This document shows positions 1 through 18,865 of a stretch of DNA of 22,500 nucleotides, one piece after another. Positions within the stretch are counted from its first letter, which is position 1, and every line of letters starts with the position of its first letter. Made by a program: the position numbers and the translations under genes. The stretch is taken from assembly GCA_002005505.1 (NCBI GenBank), contig KV908643.1:126164-148663 (forward strand), in the 5' to 3' direction. The notes beneath the pieces were generated by a model. It made no database searches. It worked only from the letters and a program-made list of their open reading frames with translations, and had not been told where the DNA came from. This DNA comes from Botryococcus braunii. Lineage: Eukaryota; Chlorophyta; Trebouxiophyceae.

Positions 1-2502
<2,502 letters not shown>

Positions 2503-3499
2503 CTTAAATGTTTGAGGATGAACGTTGATTCGTCAACAGCGTAACTCTTGCAACCACTTTAAAGAGGTATGGGTGTTGGATGTGCTCACAGCTCTGCCTT
2601 ACATAGGCGCCGCTCCATTTTAAACGGCCTTGACAACTCTGTCAGAGTGCACAGAATTGAAATGTCAATTTGTTTGTGGTTGCCTGAGGACTTGCAAGCT
2701 GCTTTTGCTTGTTCACAGGGGCTAATGATATGGGCCTTCAGAACTGGTCATTAACACGCGTGAAAAAGATATTTTTGTTCAAATACAAATGAATTCAAGG
2801 GCCGCCTACTTTGGAAGAGCTGGTGATGCCATGGTAAAATAAGCTACGGGTTGGATTCTTGTGTGAGATTTCTAAGACACGGAGCGAGGGAAGACATAGG
2901 TGAGGCAGCAGGCAGGGAGGTTTTGGAGGAAGAGGCAATGGACAGGGGATGCAGAGAAAATAGAGGAAGGGTGGGCACGCTTATGTTTGGCTAGAGAATG
3001 GACGCAGCAGACTCCAATATAGTCATGACCATACGGCCTGAATAAGTGTTCTTTGAGATCATTGCAGAGTTTTAGTTTTACATGTGGGACTGTAATTGCT
3101 GTGTTTAGATACTCCAATAGTATTGCTTGACCTAAACTAACGCCTTTTAGCAGCTGCACTGACAGGTTCATGTTACAGGTTTTCCTAATTGAGGAGGCGT
3201 TAGTGTCACCGAGCCGTCAGTTAATTGATTGGCATATGCCAATGAAATTACACTAGGGCTTCCGTTTGCTGGCCCTTATTATTACTTGACATTACAAATC
3301 CCCTTAGGTGAAGACCAAACAATGGTTGCTTACTTATTGTTGCTCAGGCAGCCCAGCCTTTTCCATGGCTATTTTAAGCTACGTCAAATTTTGCATCTTA
3401 CATTGATGTCCATGTTCAACGTGCTGCTTAGCCATGATACTACAAGAAATCCCATGCTTTTACAACGTTGTTCTAGCGCCTTTCTGAAGTCACCCATGA
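2503..3499. other. Intergenic interval between two convergent genes
   Basis: This is the 3' flank of both the HA-domain gene (+) and the acylphosphatase gene (-). I found no exact AATAAA on the plus strand after 2502 and no exact TTTATT (minus-strand AATAAA) before 3500, so the poly(A) signals are non-canonical or lie elsewhere. Short open frames here have no recognisable motif or supporting splice sites. A purine-rich stretch occupies about 2880-2975. I see nothing else. Confidence 0.5.
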
Positions 3500-3994
3500 T
3501 CACCGACGCCGTTCAAATAAGGAGAAGGTGAGGACTGATAATTCTGACTCATCGGTGATGACCACTTTCTCCACCTTGGACATGGGAGACCCTTCATGGA
3601 GAAACCCCTGCATGCAGCTGGAGAGCGTCACCCAGTCCAAGAGGTGCAGGTACATGATACTGAAGTAAGTCTGATACGGGGTAATGAAGCCATGCCATTG
3701 CTCGGTTTTAGTCTACCTTGAATTGCTGTAGCGCCAATGGTCGGCCTTGCGCTTCGCCAGCAACTGTCCCATGTTTGGTATTCATAACCCAACCTACTAT
3801 GCCCATCCTCTGTGCTGCAGCCTCAGTGTAGTTCCGGAAGAAAACTCCTTGAACCTGGAGTAGAGATCTCTTGAATTTCTTTAAAAGCAAAACCTCGTAA
3901 AGAGAAGAGAGTAGGTAAACAGCAGAGCTAAAATTCAGTAAGGTGATATGCATACCCTGCCAAAGACCTCGTACTTGAATCCTTGAAAGCTCAT
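3500..3994 (-). CDS. Acylphosphatase, three exons, 94 aa
   Basis: On the minus strand, exon 1 is 3994-3956 (ATG, 13 codons, donor GTATGC), exon 2 is 3854-3717 (acceptor CTCCAG, 46 codons, donor GTAGAC), and exon 3 is 3607-3500 (acceptor TGCAG, stop TGA). All junctions are phase 0 and the introns are 101 and 109 nt. The product starts MSFQGFKYEVFGR and runs into VQGVFFRNYTEAAAQRMG, GWVMNTKHGTVAGEAQG and GSPMSKVEKVVI, ending SLFERRR. These match both acylphosphatase signatures: VQGVxFR with the phosphate-binding loop and catalytic Arg (residue 20), and GWVxN with the catalytic Asn (residue 38). A length of 94 aa fits the usual 90-100. The enzyme hydrolyses acyl phosphates such as acetyl phosphate or 1,3-bisphosphoglycerate, usually in the cytosol; no targeting peptide is seen. 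An in-frame TAG upstream of the ATG supports this start. The gene diverges from the glycosyltransferase gene at 4872. Confidence 0.93.
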
Positions 3995-4871
3995 GTCGGG
4001 CCAATAACGCCTGCGCTGCACCTAAGGACCTGAAAATCTCAGCATAATTGACTCGGTTTGTACTCCAACGACTGCACTGAGAAGCCTCGCTCCCGCGATC
4101 CTCAAACACCAAGAAAGTAGGAAGGATGGCAATATTTGGTTTCACTCAATGGTGGGAACAGATACCAGCTAAATATAGCGCCTGTCCTAAAAGGATTGTT
4201 GCGAACCTTATATTTGCATGTCCTCGAGTTACTCAAAAGTATCTAGGCGGTCGTGATAGAGCAGAGCAGTGCAGTACATTCCTCGCGCGAGCAGTGCCGT
4301 ACGATTGGCTATTCTTAACTTGGAGGCTCCGGGCATTGCATCCCCTTGACCCCTGTACACACGTTTGGACCTGAATTTGAGTATGCTTGCCTTGGAAGGC
4401 CTAGGAAACAGGCAGAAAGGTCTATTTAGTCGTGGAACGGGCCGAGCGGTGGACGGCATTTCACCGATCATCAGCGAAGTCCACTGGACAGCGCAATCGA
4501 CGTCTGCGGTCATGCCGCTCGTATACTACTACGTTTGATTTCAAAATATAGATATCATGCTTATGAAGGCACTCGAAAAGCAATTGGACCTTATTGTAAA
4601 AGTTTATCCCAACCACTTGGTCGAGTGGCAGGAACAATAATTGCGAGTTAGTTCGGTTCAAACATAACACGTCTGATATTATAGCAAAATCAAAAGAATG
4701 TTTTGGATTAAATCATTCCAAACTCCTCGGTAAGGGGTAAAGCAGGCAACGCTTTTTGTGGGAGACACAAAAACTTGTTTTCAGTACGTATTTAGAGCCC
4801 CAACTTTCTGCCGTGATGTGGTTTACACCCACTACAACTCGATATTGCTAGCGGTTTCCCATCCCCCAGGA
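3995..4871. promoter_or_regulatory. Divergent intergenic interval, presumed promoter region for two genes
   Basis: This is 877 bp between the start codons of the acylphosphatase (-) and the glycosyltransferase (+). A minus-strand CTATATTTA (4179-4171) lies about 180 nt upstream of the acylphosphatase ATG and could be TATA-like, but such strings are common in AT-rich DNA. Small open frames on both strands have no motif or splice context. The assignment as promoter is by position only. Confidence 0.35.
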
Positions 4872-8885
<4,014 letters not shown>

Positions 8886-9105
8886 GATGGTCAGCTGAAA
8901 AGAGGTGTCTGGCACTAACTTGATGGCAACAATGGATTTGGTTATGTGAACCTGGAGCTGAAAGAATAACAATATATGCAGTCAAAGCACGTCGGTAGCG
9001 TGCAAGGCACTCAAGCAAAGCTCTGAATGTTCCTGATCACTTTGGACAGGAACTACGGACTGGATTCCCTTTCTTAAGTGGTAAGCCCAGGCAGCGGCCC
9101 GCGGG

Positions 9106-9111
9106 AATAAA
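9106..9111 (+). terminator. Polyadenylation signal AATAAA for the glycosyltransferase gene
   Basis: A canonical AATAAA lies 221 nt after the TAA at 8883-8885, in the expected orientation. It is the only exact match I saw in the 3' flank. The cleavage site would lie 10-30 nt further on. Confidence 0.6.
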
Positions 9112-9529
9112 AGCCTCCCTTTCTAAAGCAAGTGTAACATTGAGCAGTAATGACGTACGTATAAATTCTCAAAACCAGTAGATGAGCCTCCAAGATCTGG
9201 GCATCGACAAGACAAGTAAAGTTGCTGAAAGCTTACAACAATTTTGCCATAGCATCCACTTGCTGCCAAGCCGTTGGGATAAAAATGCTTTTTCAACGAT
9301 ATAGTATCAATGCCACCGGGCTGTCCATGAACATGGTCTTGCAGGAGCAAGTCACCTAGCAGGCTAAACTACCATCATCATCTACCACAGGAAAATTCAA
9401 TGGCATGCTGGACTGTTTACAACAAGTAGAGCGATACCATATAAAGGGCAGCATTGTTCGAAGTATTCAAGTATCCATAATCAATATGTGACAGTGCAAA
9501 ATCTGCAAGGAAAACATAGAACATAGAAA
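9112..9529. other. Unassigned interval with open segments on both strands
   Basis: Between about 9230 and 9355 both strands are open. The minus strand reads LLLQDHVHGQPGGIDTISL and then GLAASGCYGKIV before a GTAAGC donor-like site. The plus strand reads IASTCCQAVGIKM and ends at TAG 9357-9359. Either could be an exon, but I recognise neither and cannot link them to a gene. Confidence 0.2.
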
Positions 9530-11195
9530 ATGTCCTCCACACTTCAAAGACCTCCCAGCTCAGTAAAAGTTTTGATCACAGGGGGTGGATGTTATATATA
9601 CGTCAGAAATGGTCTCGTTGGCAGATTTGCTGCCGCAGAAGGTCAGAGTCCACCTTCGCACTTGTTCCCTAGTTACATTGTACGAGCATGTCTTTTGGGA
9701 AGCTAGGCATCATAAGTTCCTTAACAATGGGTCCCTTGGCTTTTGTCCATAGCCTGGTCACGATAACCCTGTCAAGCACGGAGCCATTGTCACTCGGGCA
9801 GGTAATGCACATCTACGCAAATTTTAAGACAACAAATACTGCGCATGGTGTGTACATAAAGTGCTTGACTACATGTACTGCCACACGTACGTCTGCCATC
9901 CCGTATGTACACATATGTAATAGAGCTGCACCAGATACCGCTTATGGCAGACAAATAGAGCTGTATTACATCACAACCTTACAGGGTGTCCTAGACTAAT
10001 CAGTCAAGTACATTAAGACGGTGTACTAGACTAATTAGTCTAGTACGCCATAGTGTCTCCGTGTACAAGATGTACATACACTACGTAGTGTATACACTAT
10101 TCATGTGTTCACATATACTCACAAGCCCTCGTAGCTCGACTCTTACGGACGGACAAACGAAGGAAACAGTCAAAAGTCCACAAGTGGTGGTATCTGCATC
10201 CATTGCGTACACCATATAGCAATTTTACCCCCCACAGACCTCCCTCCCCCCCCCCCCCCAACACGCATGCAGCACGCATGCCCACAGCATGCTCGAAATC
10301 TTCAGCTGGTGCGCCCAGGAGTGGTGCTTTTGACATCATGTTGAATATCGACAGCTGTTTCAACGAAACCCAGGTAACATTAACGACTAAATAATTCATT
10401 AATCATTAATCGTGATCACCCCCCTCAGCAAATTTCATCTTTCTAACTAGATCTGATTTATAATTCAGATCATGATGTGAAGTCAGTGAGAGCATCGATG
10501 CTTTCTTTGATTCCAGTGTGTGTGATTTTACCTCTGTCCGAATTCCAAATACTCTTTCCTACACCATTCCTCTCTCTTGGCTTCTCACAGTCTCAGGTCT
10601 TAGACTTTTGAGGTACCTGTCAAAATGCTACCGGTGTGTATGACGGAACATTCGAGATTCAAAATCTTTAGGCTCATACACACTCTAATCACACAATCTA
10701 ACTTAAAACATGCTGTTTTGTGGAACACAAAAAGGTGTTCGTACCAGCATCTCGGAGATCTTGGCCTTTCCGCCTGTTTGTCATCACGAAGTAACCCGCC
10801 AAAGCAGCGATAGCTAGACCAGCATACACTACAGCCAGAAATGTTTCATTAATCCATTCAGATGAAAGTCAAAATCAAATGAAGCGACGAGTGGACCCAC
10901 ATCCATCAGTTCGGCCCCGCAGTCTGTCCGTGTTACCGGCAGGCATTATGGCTGACGACTTGGTCGCTCAAATTCACGGGCCCTTCAGATATCAGCTGAA
11001 TACAAAGGAAGGAACTTTCTTCAAGGGAAAGTGGAATCATACTGGCGAAGGATGCGCATCACTTACATAAAGGATCCTGGTACGCACCTTCCCATCAGCA
11101 AGTCCCGTGAGCCCGCCTGGGTGACCGAAGGTGACCGAGGCCTCCGGCTGGCTCGACAAGATTTTGACAAAAAGCGTAGCGAAGGCACTCGATAA
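9530..11195 (+). CDS. Tentative three-exon hypothetical gene, about 108 aa
   Basis: A phase-consistent model is exon 9530-9584 (ATG; MSSTLQRPPSSVKVLITG; donor GTGGAT), exon 10306-10373 (acceptor CTTCAG; GAPRSGAFDIMLNID; donor GTAACA) and exon 10989-11195 (acceptor CTTCAG; stop TAA). The last exon is the most convincing part: 68 codons with YKGRNFLQGKVESYWRRM, ITYIKDPGTHLPISKSREP and LRLARQDFDKKR, rich in W, Y, R and K. No family is recognised. Competing evidence exists on the opposite strand: minus-strand frames at about 10351-10264 (LSIFNMMSKAPLLGAPAEDF), 10840-10720 (hydrophobic LAVVYAGLAIAALAGYFV followed by NRRK) and 9776-9675 (KGPIVKELMMPSFPKDML, then a stop) are equally gene-like. Some of this DNA is probably coding, but strand and joins are unresolved. 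Confidence 0.28.
10023..10046. repeat. Perfect 24-bp palindrome
   Basis: GTACTAGACTAA followed by its exact reverse complement, with no spacer. A related half-site (CTAGACTAATCAGTC) lies just upstream at about 9991-10005. It could be a dimeric protein-binding site or a transposon relic; no function is evident. Confidence 0.85.
10076..10093. repeat. Perfect 18-bp palindrome
   Basis: ATACACTAC followed directly by GTAGTGTAT, 30 bp downstream of the 24-bp palindrome. The same stretch contains several further GTAC/TGTACA motifs. Confidence 0.8.
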
Positions 11196-11230
11196 CGTAC
11201 GTATTACGTACGCGTAGGCGTACGTACTAC

Positions 11231-12850
<1,620 letters not shown>

Positions 12851-12874
12851 AAAAGGTTATGGGCAGTGGCGTCT

Positions 12875-13010
12875 CCTGTAAGCAAGCAGACAGGTCGTAA
12901 GTTCGTGCCTCTCCAGCTACAGTCCTTGACGAATGTCTGCTCTTTAGACACATACAACTGCATGAACAAGACTGGCATCCTTATGTGCCCAGTATCTTTC
13001 CAAACCAGTT
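12875..13010 (+). repeat. 136-bp direct repeat, copy 1
   Basis: It starts CCTGTAAGCAAGCAGACAGG and matches 13207-13342 at a constant offset of 332 with one mismatch seen (ACATACAACT versus ACATGCAACT). The minus strand is open across it (LVWKDTGHIRMPVLFM...KDCSWRGTN), so it could be a duplicated exon. It also contains GGTCGTAAGTTCGTGCC, reminiscent of a tRNA-type B box as found in SINEs. Confidence 0.92.
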
Positions 13011-13206
13011 CCGTTACATGTTGATCTGTCAATGAGCATCTACACACGGATAAGCTCCTGACGGCTGAAAGCAAGTACCTTCCTATACTCAATCAAGACT
13101 CCGTCCCTTAGCTGTTTGGGAGACTTGATTGTACACTAAGATGGTTCACTTGCAAACAAGCAATCAAATATGAACACATTACCAATACACACCCTGCGTC
13201 ACCGCA

Positions 13207-13342
13207 CCTGTAAGCAAGCAGACAGGTCGTAAGTTCGTGCCTCTCCAGCTACAGTCCTTGACGAATGTCTGCTCTTTAGACACATGCAACTGCATGAACA
13301 AGACTGGCATCCTTATGTGCCCAGTATCTTTCCAAACCAGTT
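13207..13342 (+). repeat. 136-bp direct repeat, copy 2
   Basis: Near-identical partner of 12875-13010. The unique spacer is 196 bp. From 13343 to 13548 I see no gene or repeat. Confidence 0.92.
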
Positions 13343-13548
13343 GCTCGACTATGCGGTGATCGCAGCTTTAAAAGTCCTTTCACACTAACGCGTAATCTAG
13401 ATCAGATTGTACCTTATGTTCGAAATAGACCTCATCCGAACGTGTCTTGAGGTACCTTATGTGGATAGTGGACCCGTCTCCTAATAATGTACATTTGAAG
13501 ATCACCTAAAGCACAAGGCATTCTATAATGTATGTTCACAACTCAACA

Positions 13549-13576
13549 GTGTGTGTGTGTGTGTGTGTCTGCGCAC

Positions 13577-13664
<88 letters not shown>
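13549..13664 (+). repeat. (TG)n microsatellite with GCGCACGCG interruption
   Basis: TG dinucleotides interrupted once at about 13569-13579. The flanks are unique, so this array does not border the 1.4-kb unit. Confidence 0.96.
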
Positions 13665-13665
<1 letters not shown>

Positions 13666-13818
13666 GGAGCGGGGGAAGGGAGGTACGTGAATCATGTGGA
13701 TGGGCGGCAACAGATGACGTTGCCGCCCATAGCCAGTATTTATTGCGGTTAATATTGTCACGAGTATACACATTTCCATAAATGACACCGGCTTAATACC
13801 TGGATCCTCTATACAATT

Positions 13819-13922
13819 TGGTACTTGAACTAACGTTGTCGTTTCTGTTTGTCCAGAATCTGTTGGTAGTGTTCTTATACTTGAGCCAACAACGTTGGAT
13901 ACACTGTCAAGGGCGACACTAT
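13819..13922 (+). repeat. 104-bp direct repeat, copy 1
   Basis: It starts TGGTACTTGAACTAACGTTG, ends GGGCGACACTAT, and recurs at 15622-15725 (offset 1803) with two mismatches seen. It contains the palindromic CCAACAACGTTGG and a related AACGTTG near its start. A mobile element end, a repeated exon or a protein-binding block are possible; I cannot choose. Confidence 0.92.
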
Positions 13923-13939
13923 CACTAGTAGCACGGGTA

Positions 13940-14300
13940 CCATGGTTTCGAATGGATCGCGACAGAATTTCGTTCCGATATCGAGAAATTTGTGGAACGA
14001 AGTTGAACGCGCCCCGGAACGATTTCCAGAACGAATCTGATACGCTTCGATTGTCGATCGGACCCGAAACCTCAGGAACCTATTTTCGTTCGGAAAGTGT
14101 TCGGAAACCGCTTAGTCAAGAATCACGAATCGGAATCGAATTGTGCACGCTACTGGGAGGGTTTGGGCTCGGTTTCGCATCGAAAGGACTGCAATAACTG
14201 AAGCAATACGTGTACGAAAGAGGGACGAATCGTCAACGGTAAGTATTCGTTTTCCATGCGCGAAAAGGGGACGAATTTGAGACGGAATGAAGTCGAATTC
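13940..14300 (+). other. CGAA/TTCG-enriched segment with a 100-codon open frame
   Basis: CGAA, GAACGA, GGAACGA and TTCG recur at unusually high density (for example AACGATTTCCAGAACGAATC and GAATCGGAATCGAA). A plus-strand frame of 100 codons (13895-14197; VPWFRMDRDRISFRYREICG) spans much of it but resembles no protein I know. It may be an old tandem repeat or a fragment from elsewhere. From 14300 to 14532 I see nothing further. Confidence 0.35.
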
Positions 14301-14532
14301 AGCACAGTCTGGGATGAATATTCTGGGATATATGTCTACATATTACCAACAATTTGAAGCACTAAAACAGTCTTGGACCACTATACTGGCATACATGATA
14401 TGCAGTGCGACCTTGAAGGCATTTGTAATGATCAAGGTATTACATATTGCGGGACCGTTAACCCCCGTTGCTCATATTTGATTTCAACTGTAGCTAGCCT
14501 GACCATATCTCAAACAACAGCATTCTTGATGT

Positions 14533-14636
14533 CTGATCACTCCTCACAATGCCACATGGTCAGTCCCATAAAGCACATGGGTTTCTGATCGCTCCTCACA
14601 CGTGCACTGGTCAGTCCCATAGAAACACATGGGTTT
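14533..14636 (+). repeat. 52-bp tandem duplication
   Basis: Two units of CTGATC(A/G)CTCCTCACA... through GGTCAGTCCCATA to CACATGGGTTT, at 14533-14584 and 14585-14636, differing at several positions. A third partial relative (GTGCACTGCTCAGTCCCATT) lies near 15401-15420. From 14637 to 15124 there is no supported feature. Confidence 0.85.
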
Positions 14637-15124
14637 GTGGTGCACAACAGACCCACACCAATAAACTCTGCATGGTTGCAACCCCTGGCCTAAAGAGTTT
14701 TGTCTGGACATCCACGGTATCTCAGTCTTTAGAACCCAAACATATCCCAATAGTAGCACAATACTTGCAGATGCTTTCACAGTGCATGCTGCACTTGAAG
14801 GCCACATTCACCCAAACCGGCGTTTTCTAACTGACGTCCAAGCACAGTTTAATAGCCAACAGTTGCCAAAGGACTCCAGAGGATTCCATGGAGTTGAGTG
14901 CATCTGGCTGTCAGGTCTGATCCATGCAAATAAACTGATGCCGTGCTCCAGAAAGAGAAGGTGAATATATGTTTTGCAGCAAAGGCAATCCTCAGCAAGT
15001 TTTGTCATCACGCTGGCATTTAATGTCCTCGAGCTACCGAGTCGGGCCTGCAAGTTAAACACAAAGTGGTTACAGTTTTATCAATTCCACAAAAGCGCTT
15101 AGAATGTGTATGCAATACACATGT

Positions 15125-15168
15125 TGTGTGTGTGTGTGTGTGTGTTGGGGTTGGGGGGGGGGGGGGGC
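15125..15168 (+). repeat. Short (TG)n followed by G homopolymer
   Basis: About 20 bp of TG, then GGGG T, then a run of about 15 G. The same TG-then-G-run order borders copies 2 and 3 of the 1.4-kb unit, but no unit follows here. From 15169 to 15621 I see no gene. Confidence 0.9.
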
Positions 15169-15621
15169 GGGGAGCAGAGGGGAAGCATCAAGATACTCCT
15201 TGGAACACTCAAATCAGGTTACCAGATTATAAAGACAGAAGAAGTTGACTACTCATTATGAAATACACGATTCCCTCCCATGGCTCAGTTTAGCCCTTCC
15301 CACGACCCAAGATGAAAACCGCAGACATGGACACATGAGAAGGGCGGCAAGCAGCGGAGGGGACTCAAATATTTGCACAAGTATAGTAGTACGTATGCAA
15401 GTGCACTGCTCAGTCCCATTAAAGTACAAAGACTTCTACCTAGACTGACAATACAATGCTCACTCATGATTGGTTACAGCATCACCTACACTGCCAGCGT
15501 GCATACTCCATCCTCAACCTTGCTTGTAGTTGGCCATACTACCCTAAGGAGAAATAAATCCCTCAGCAGAGAACTTCCTTATTGATAGCCCATCAGCATG
15601 CTGTCATAAAATCTCTACTAC

Positions 15622-15725
15622 TGGTACTTGAACTAACGTTGTCGTTTCTGTTTGTCCAGAATCTGTTGGTAGTGTTCATATACTTGAACCAACAACGTTG
15701 GATACACTGTCAAGGGCGACACTAT
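15622..15725 (+). repeat. 104-bp direct repeat, copy 2
   Basis: Partner of 13819-13922. Similarity stops sharply at both ends. From 15726 to 16717 the DNA is unique: the frames at 15928-16188 (+) and 16245-16532 (-) show no motif, signal or splice support. Confidence 0.92.
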
Positions 15726-16717
15726 GTTTGCCACTGCAGTCCGTGAACACACCGCTGTCTTACTCGACAAATGGTCAAGCCTAAAAATGTTGCTTGTCTC
15801 TATTAAACAGGATATGTGTTTGCCGGGTAACAATCACAGAGTATGCAGCAGCAGCTACTTTTATGCTTGTGTTGAGTGCACACGCTTACATCTTTTTTGA
15901 GGTACGCTTATACGACATGCACAGCACATGTGTATAATTTGCGTGATGTCCGTCCGTCTGAGGGTGTCCTATATGGGGATACACGAGTGTGAGGTCATTC
16001 TCACACAAGCCTTTTTGAAGTCGACCATCTTACGTTTTGGGTATTTCTTTATTGCTAAAACTTATTTTTATCCTATCAGTGGACCAAAACTCATTAAAGC
16101 AAGTGAGTTAAGGACCATGAATCACTTTCCCGTCTCGAACTTTCAGGCCTGGGAACTTCCTAGGAGTACTTGTTCGTGTCATTCCTGATCTTGGTGATAC
16201 TTCATAAAGTTGATCAACCTCAAAATTGTGTCAAGTCTCTCATCTCATACATCCTTGTTCTGCAATAAATGAGTGCGGGTGCAGAACACACGATCATTGA
16301 GCGGGATGCAAGAAAAGAAGGGGTAGGAGAGTGAAACAACAGCGGGGCTACAACGATCAAGCCTTTCCAAGTACCAAGTAAAGTGAAAGTGTGCATGACC
16401 CGGCACACGCGGAAAAAGTTTTATGTAAGCACCACAAATAGTCCCCGTGACCCTGGGGGGCCCCATACATACACAAAACGTCTTTTCCTCCACCCAGCAT
16501 AAGCAAGCTTGAGGAACAGCACAGACAGACAAGTTTACATACAGTTGCTTCCTGGTGGTTTCAAGGTTAGCCCAACAACCTGTGGAACGCTGGCGCCAGA
16601 TATGAGTCTGTGTAATGCAACAACGTATTCCTGGTTATAAAGAGTCATGCGAGTGAGCTTGCTGTTCGACCTCATGTCAATTACTACCACTATGACGGTA
16701 GTGAGTCGACTATCATG

Positions 16718-16797
16718 GAAGTTAAAACTGTGCTGGGGACATGTGGCGTTCACCGTAGTAGTTTAAACTGTGCTAAGGACATGTGGCGTTCACCGTA
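16718..16797 (+). repeat. 40-bp tandem duplication
   Basis: Two adjacent 40-bp units sharing AAACTGTGCT and then GGACATGTGGCGTTCACCGT. There are a few differences in the first half and the second half is identical. A plus-strand frame downstream (to 17043; VKEIKFVWGFDANSFLQVG) is open and protein-like but unrecognised. Confidence 0.88.
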
Positions 16798-17046
16798 CCT
16801 GTGTCTTTGGGTGGGATTTCTGGCAGCAGATGTGGCCAGTATCCGAACCAGAACCCCGTGTACATGAATGCAAGGCACTGCTATATATGTGTACTGCTCA
16901 CACATACTGGCAACGTCAAAGAGATCAAATTTGTGTGGGGTTTTGACGCAAATTCCTTCCTTCAAGTGGGGACAAACCCGGTCGTGGCAAATTTCAGACC
17001 AAAATGTGTGACCTCGTTTGGGGAGATTTGTTATTGTCGCTGAGTA

Positions 17047-17234
17047 CACCCGTTTTCGACCCCTGGGAAGGATGGCCTTGAACGGACCAAGGCCAACTCA
17101 GTGCTGTTCATCTTCCGACTTCGATTCCTTAGTAACGAATCGTTACTGTGCATCGTCTTCGAGGCGGTTACTGTGCACCCGTTTTCGACCCCTGCGGAGG
17201 ATGGCCTTGAACGGACGAAGGGCAACTCAGACCA
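17047..17234 (+). repeat. Pair of 59-bp direct repeats
   Basis: CACCCGTTTTCGACCCCTG through GGATGGCCTTGAACGGAC to CAACTCAG occurs at about 17047-17105 and 17176-17234, offset 129, with several substitutions. Both strands are open across it, so each has a repeated peptide in translation (minus: VRSRPSxxGVENGCT twice). Confidence 0.85.
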
Positions 17235-18305
<1,071 letters not shown>

Positions 18306-18660
18306 TGAAAAGGTGCAGGATCCACCCTACTCACATGCAGAACAGGAAAATGCTGGGAAGGATGTGGAGTCAATTCCTGTATAGATGTACAGTCAGTGGA
18401 CTTGGAGCTGCTGGGGAAGGAGATTGTGAGCAAGGGGAATTGAGGCTGGAATAGACAGGCACGATCATCTTCAATGCAGGGCTGGGGCGGGAGAGCAGGC
18501 ATGTTGCGCACCTCTTTTATGCTCATATCAGTGGCACAAAACACACACGTTTCCAACATACCTACACAATGCCACCCCTTTGCACACTGCCCCGCTTCAC
18601 CTGATCTTTCTCATCATTCACTCGCTTCCATTGATTGGGCGATGTGCTTTGCCACGTGAA

Positions 18661-18865
18661 GGGACAACCCACCCACATGCCCATTCACATGTAAAGGTCG
18701 AATATCCACCCACCCACATGCCCAGCCAAGCGTCAACTTAAATGGGTAGCCACACGTTGGGATGAAGGGTCGACCCGCCCACCTGCCCAGCCACCTCTAG
18801 CAAGAAAACTGTCAACCCAGCCACATGTTAGAAAGGAGCATGGGTCACCCACATGCCACTGCCCA
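18661..18865 (+). repeat. Degenerate CCCACCCACATGCCCA-type repeats
   Basis: Five loosely spaced copies of an ACCC(A/G)CCCACATGCCCA(G/T)CCA-like motif at about 18667, 18709, 18774, 18814 and 18847, separated by variable GTCAA-containing spacers. It looks like an old tandem repeat. Confidence 0.55.

Noticed and set aside
3477..3664. Plus-strand exon candidate reading RLSEVTHDHRRRSNKEK... with a GTAAGT donor
   Set aside because: The opposite strand of the same DNA encodes the last exon of acylphosphatase with clear family motifs. The plus-strand reading is its antisense shadow.
3708..4145. 145-codon minus-strand frame taken as one uninterrupted gene
   Set aside because: It contains the central acylphosphatase exon but reads through intron 1 in place of the spliced exon 1 (MSFQGFKYEVFGR) and stops shortly after the true donor at 3716.
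9530..9620. Rossmann-type dehydrogenase start (VKVLITGGG) read straight through
   Set aside because: The continuation CYIYVRNGLVG lacks the expected glycine pattern and the frame ends without further short-chain dehydrogenase motifs, so the family call is not supported.
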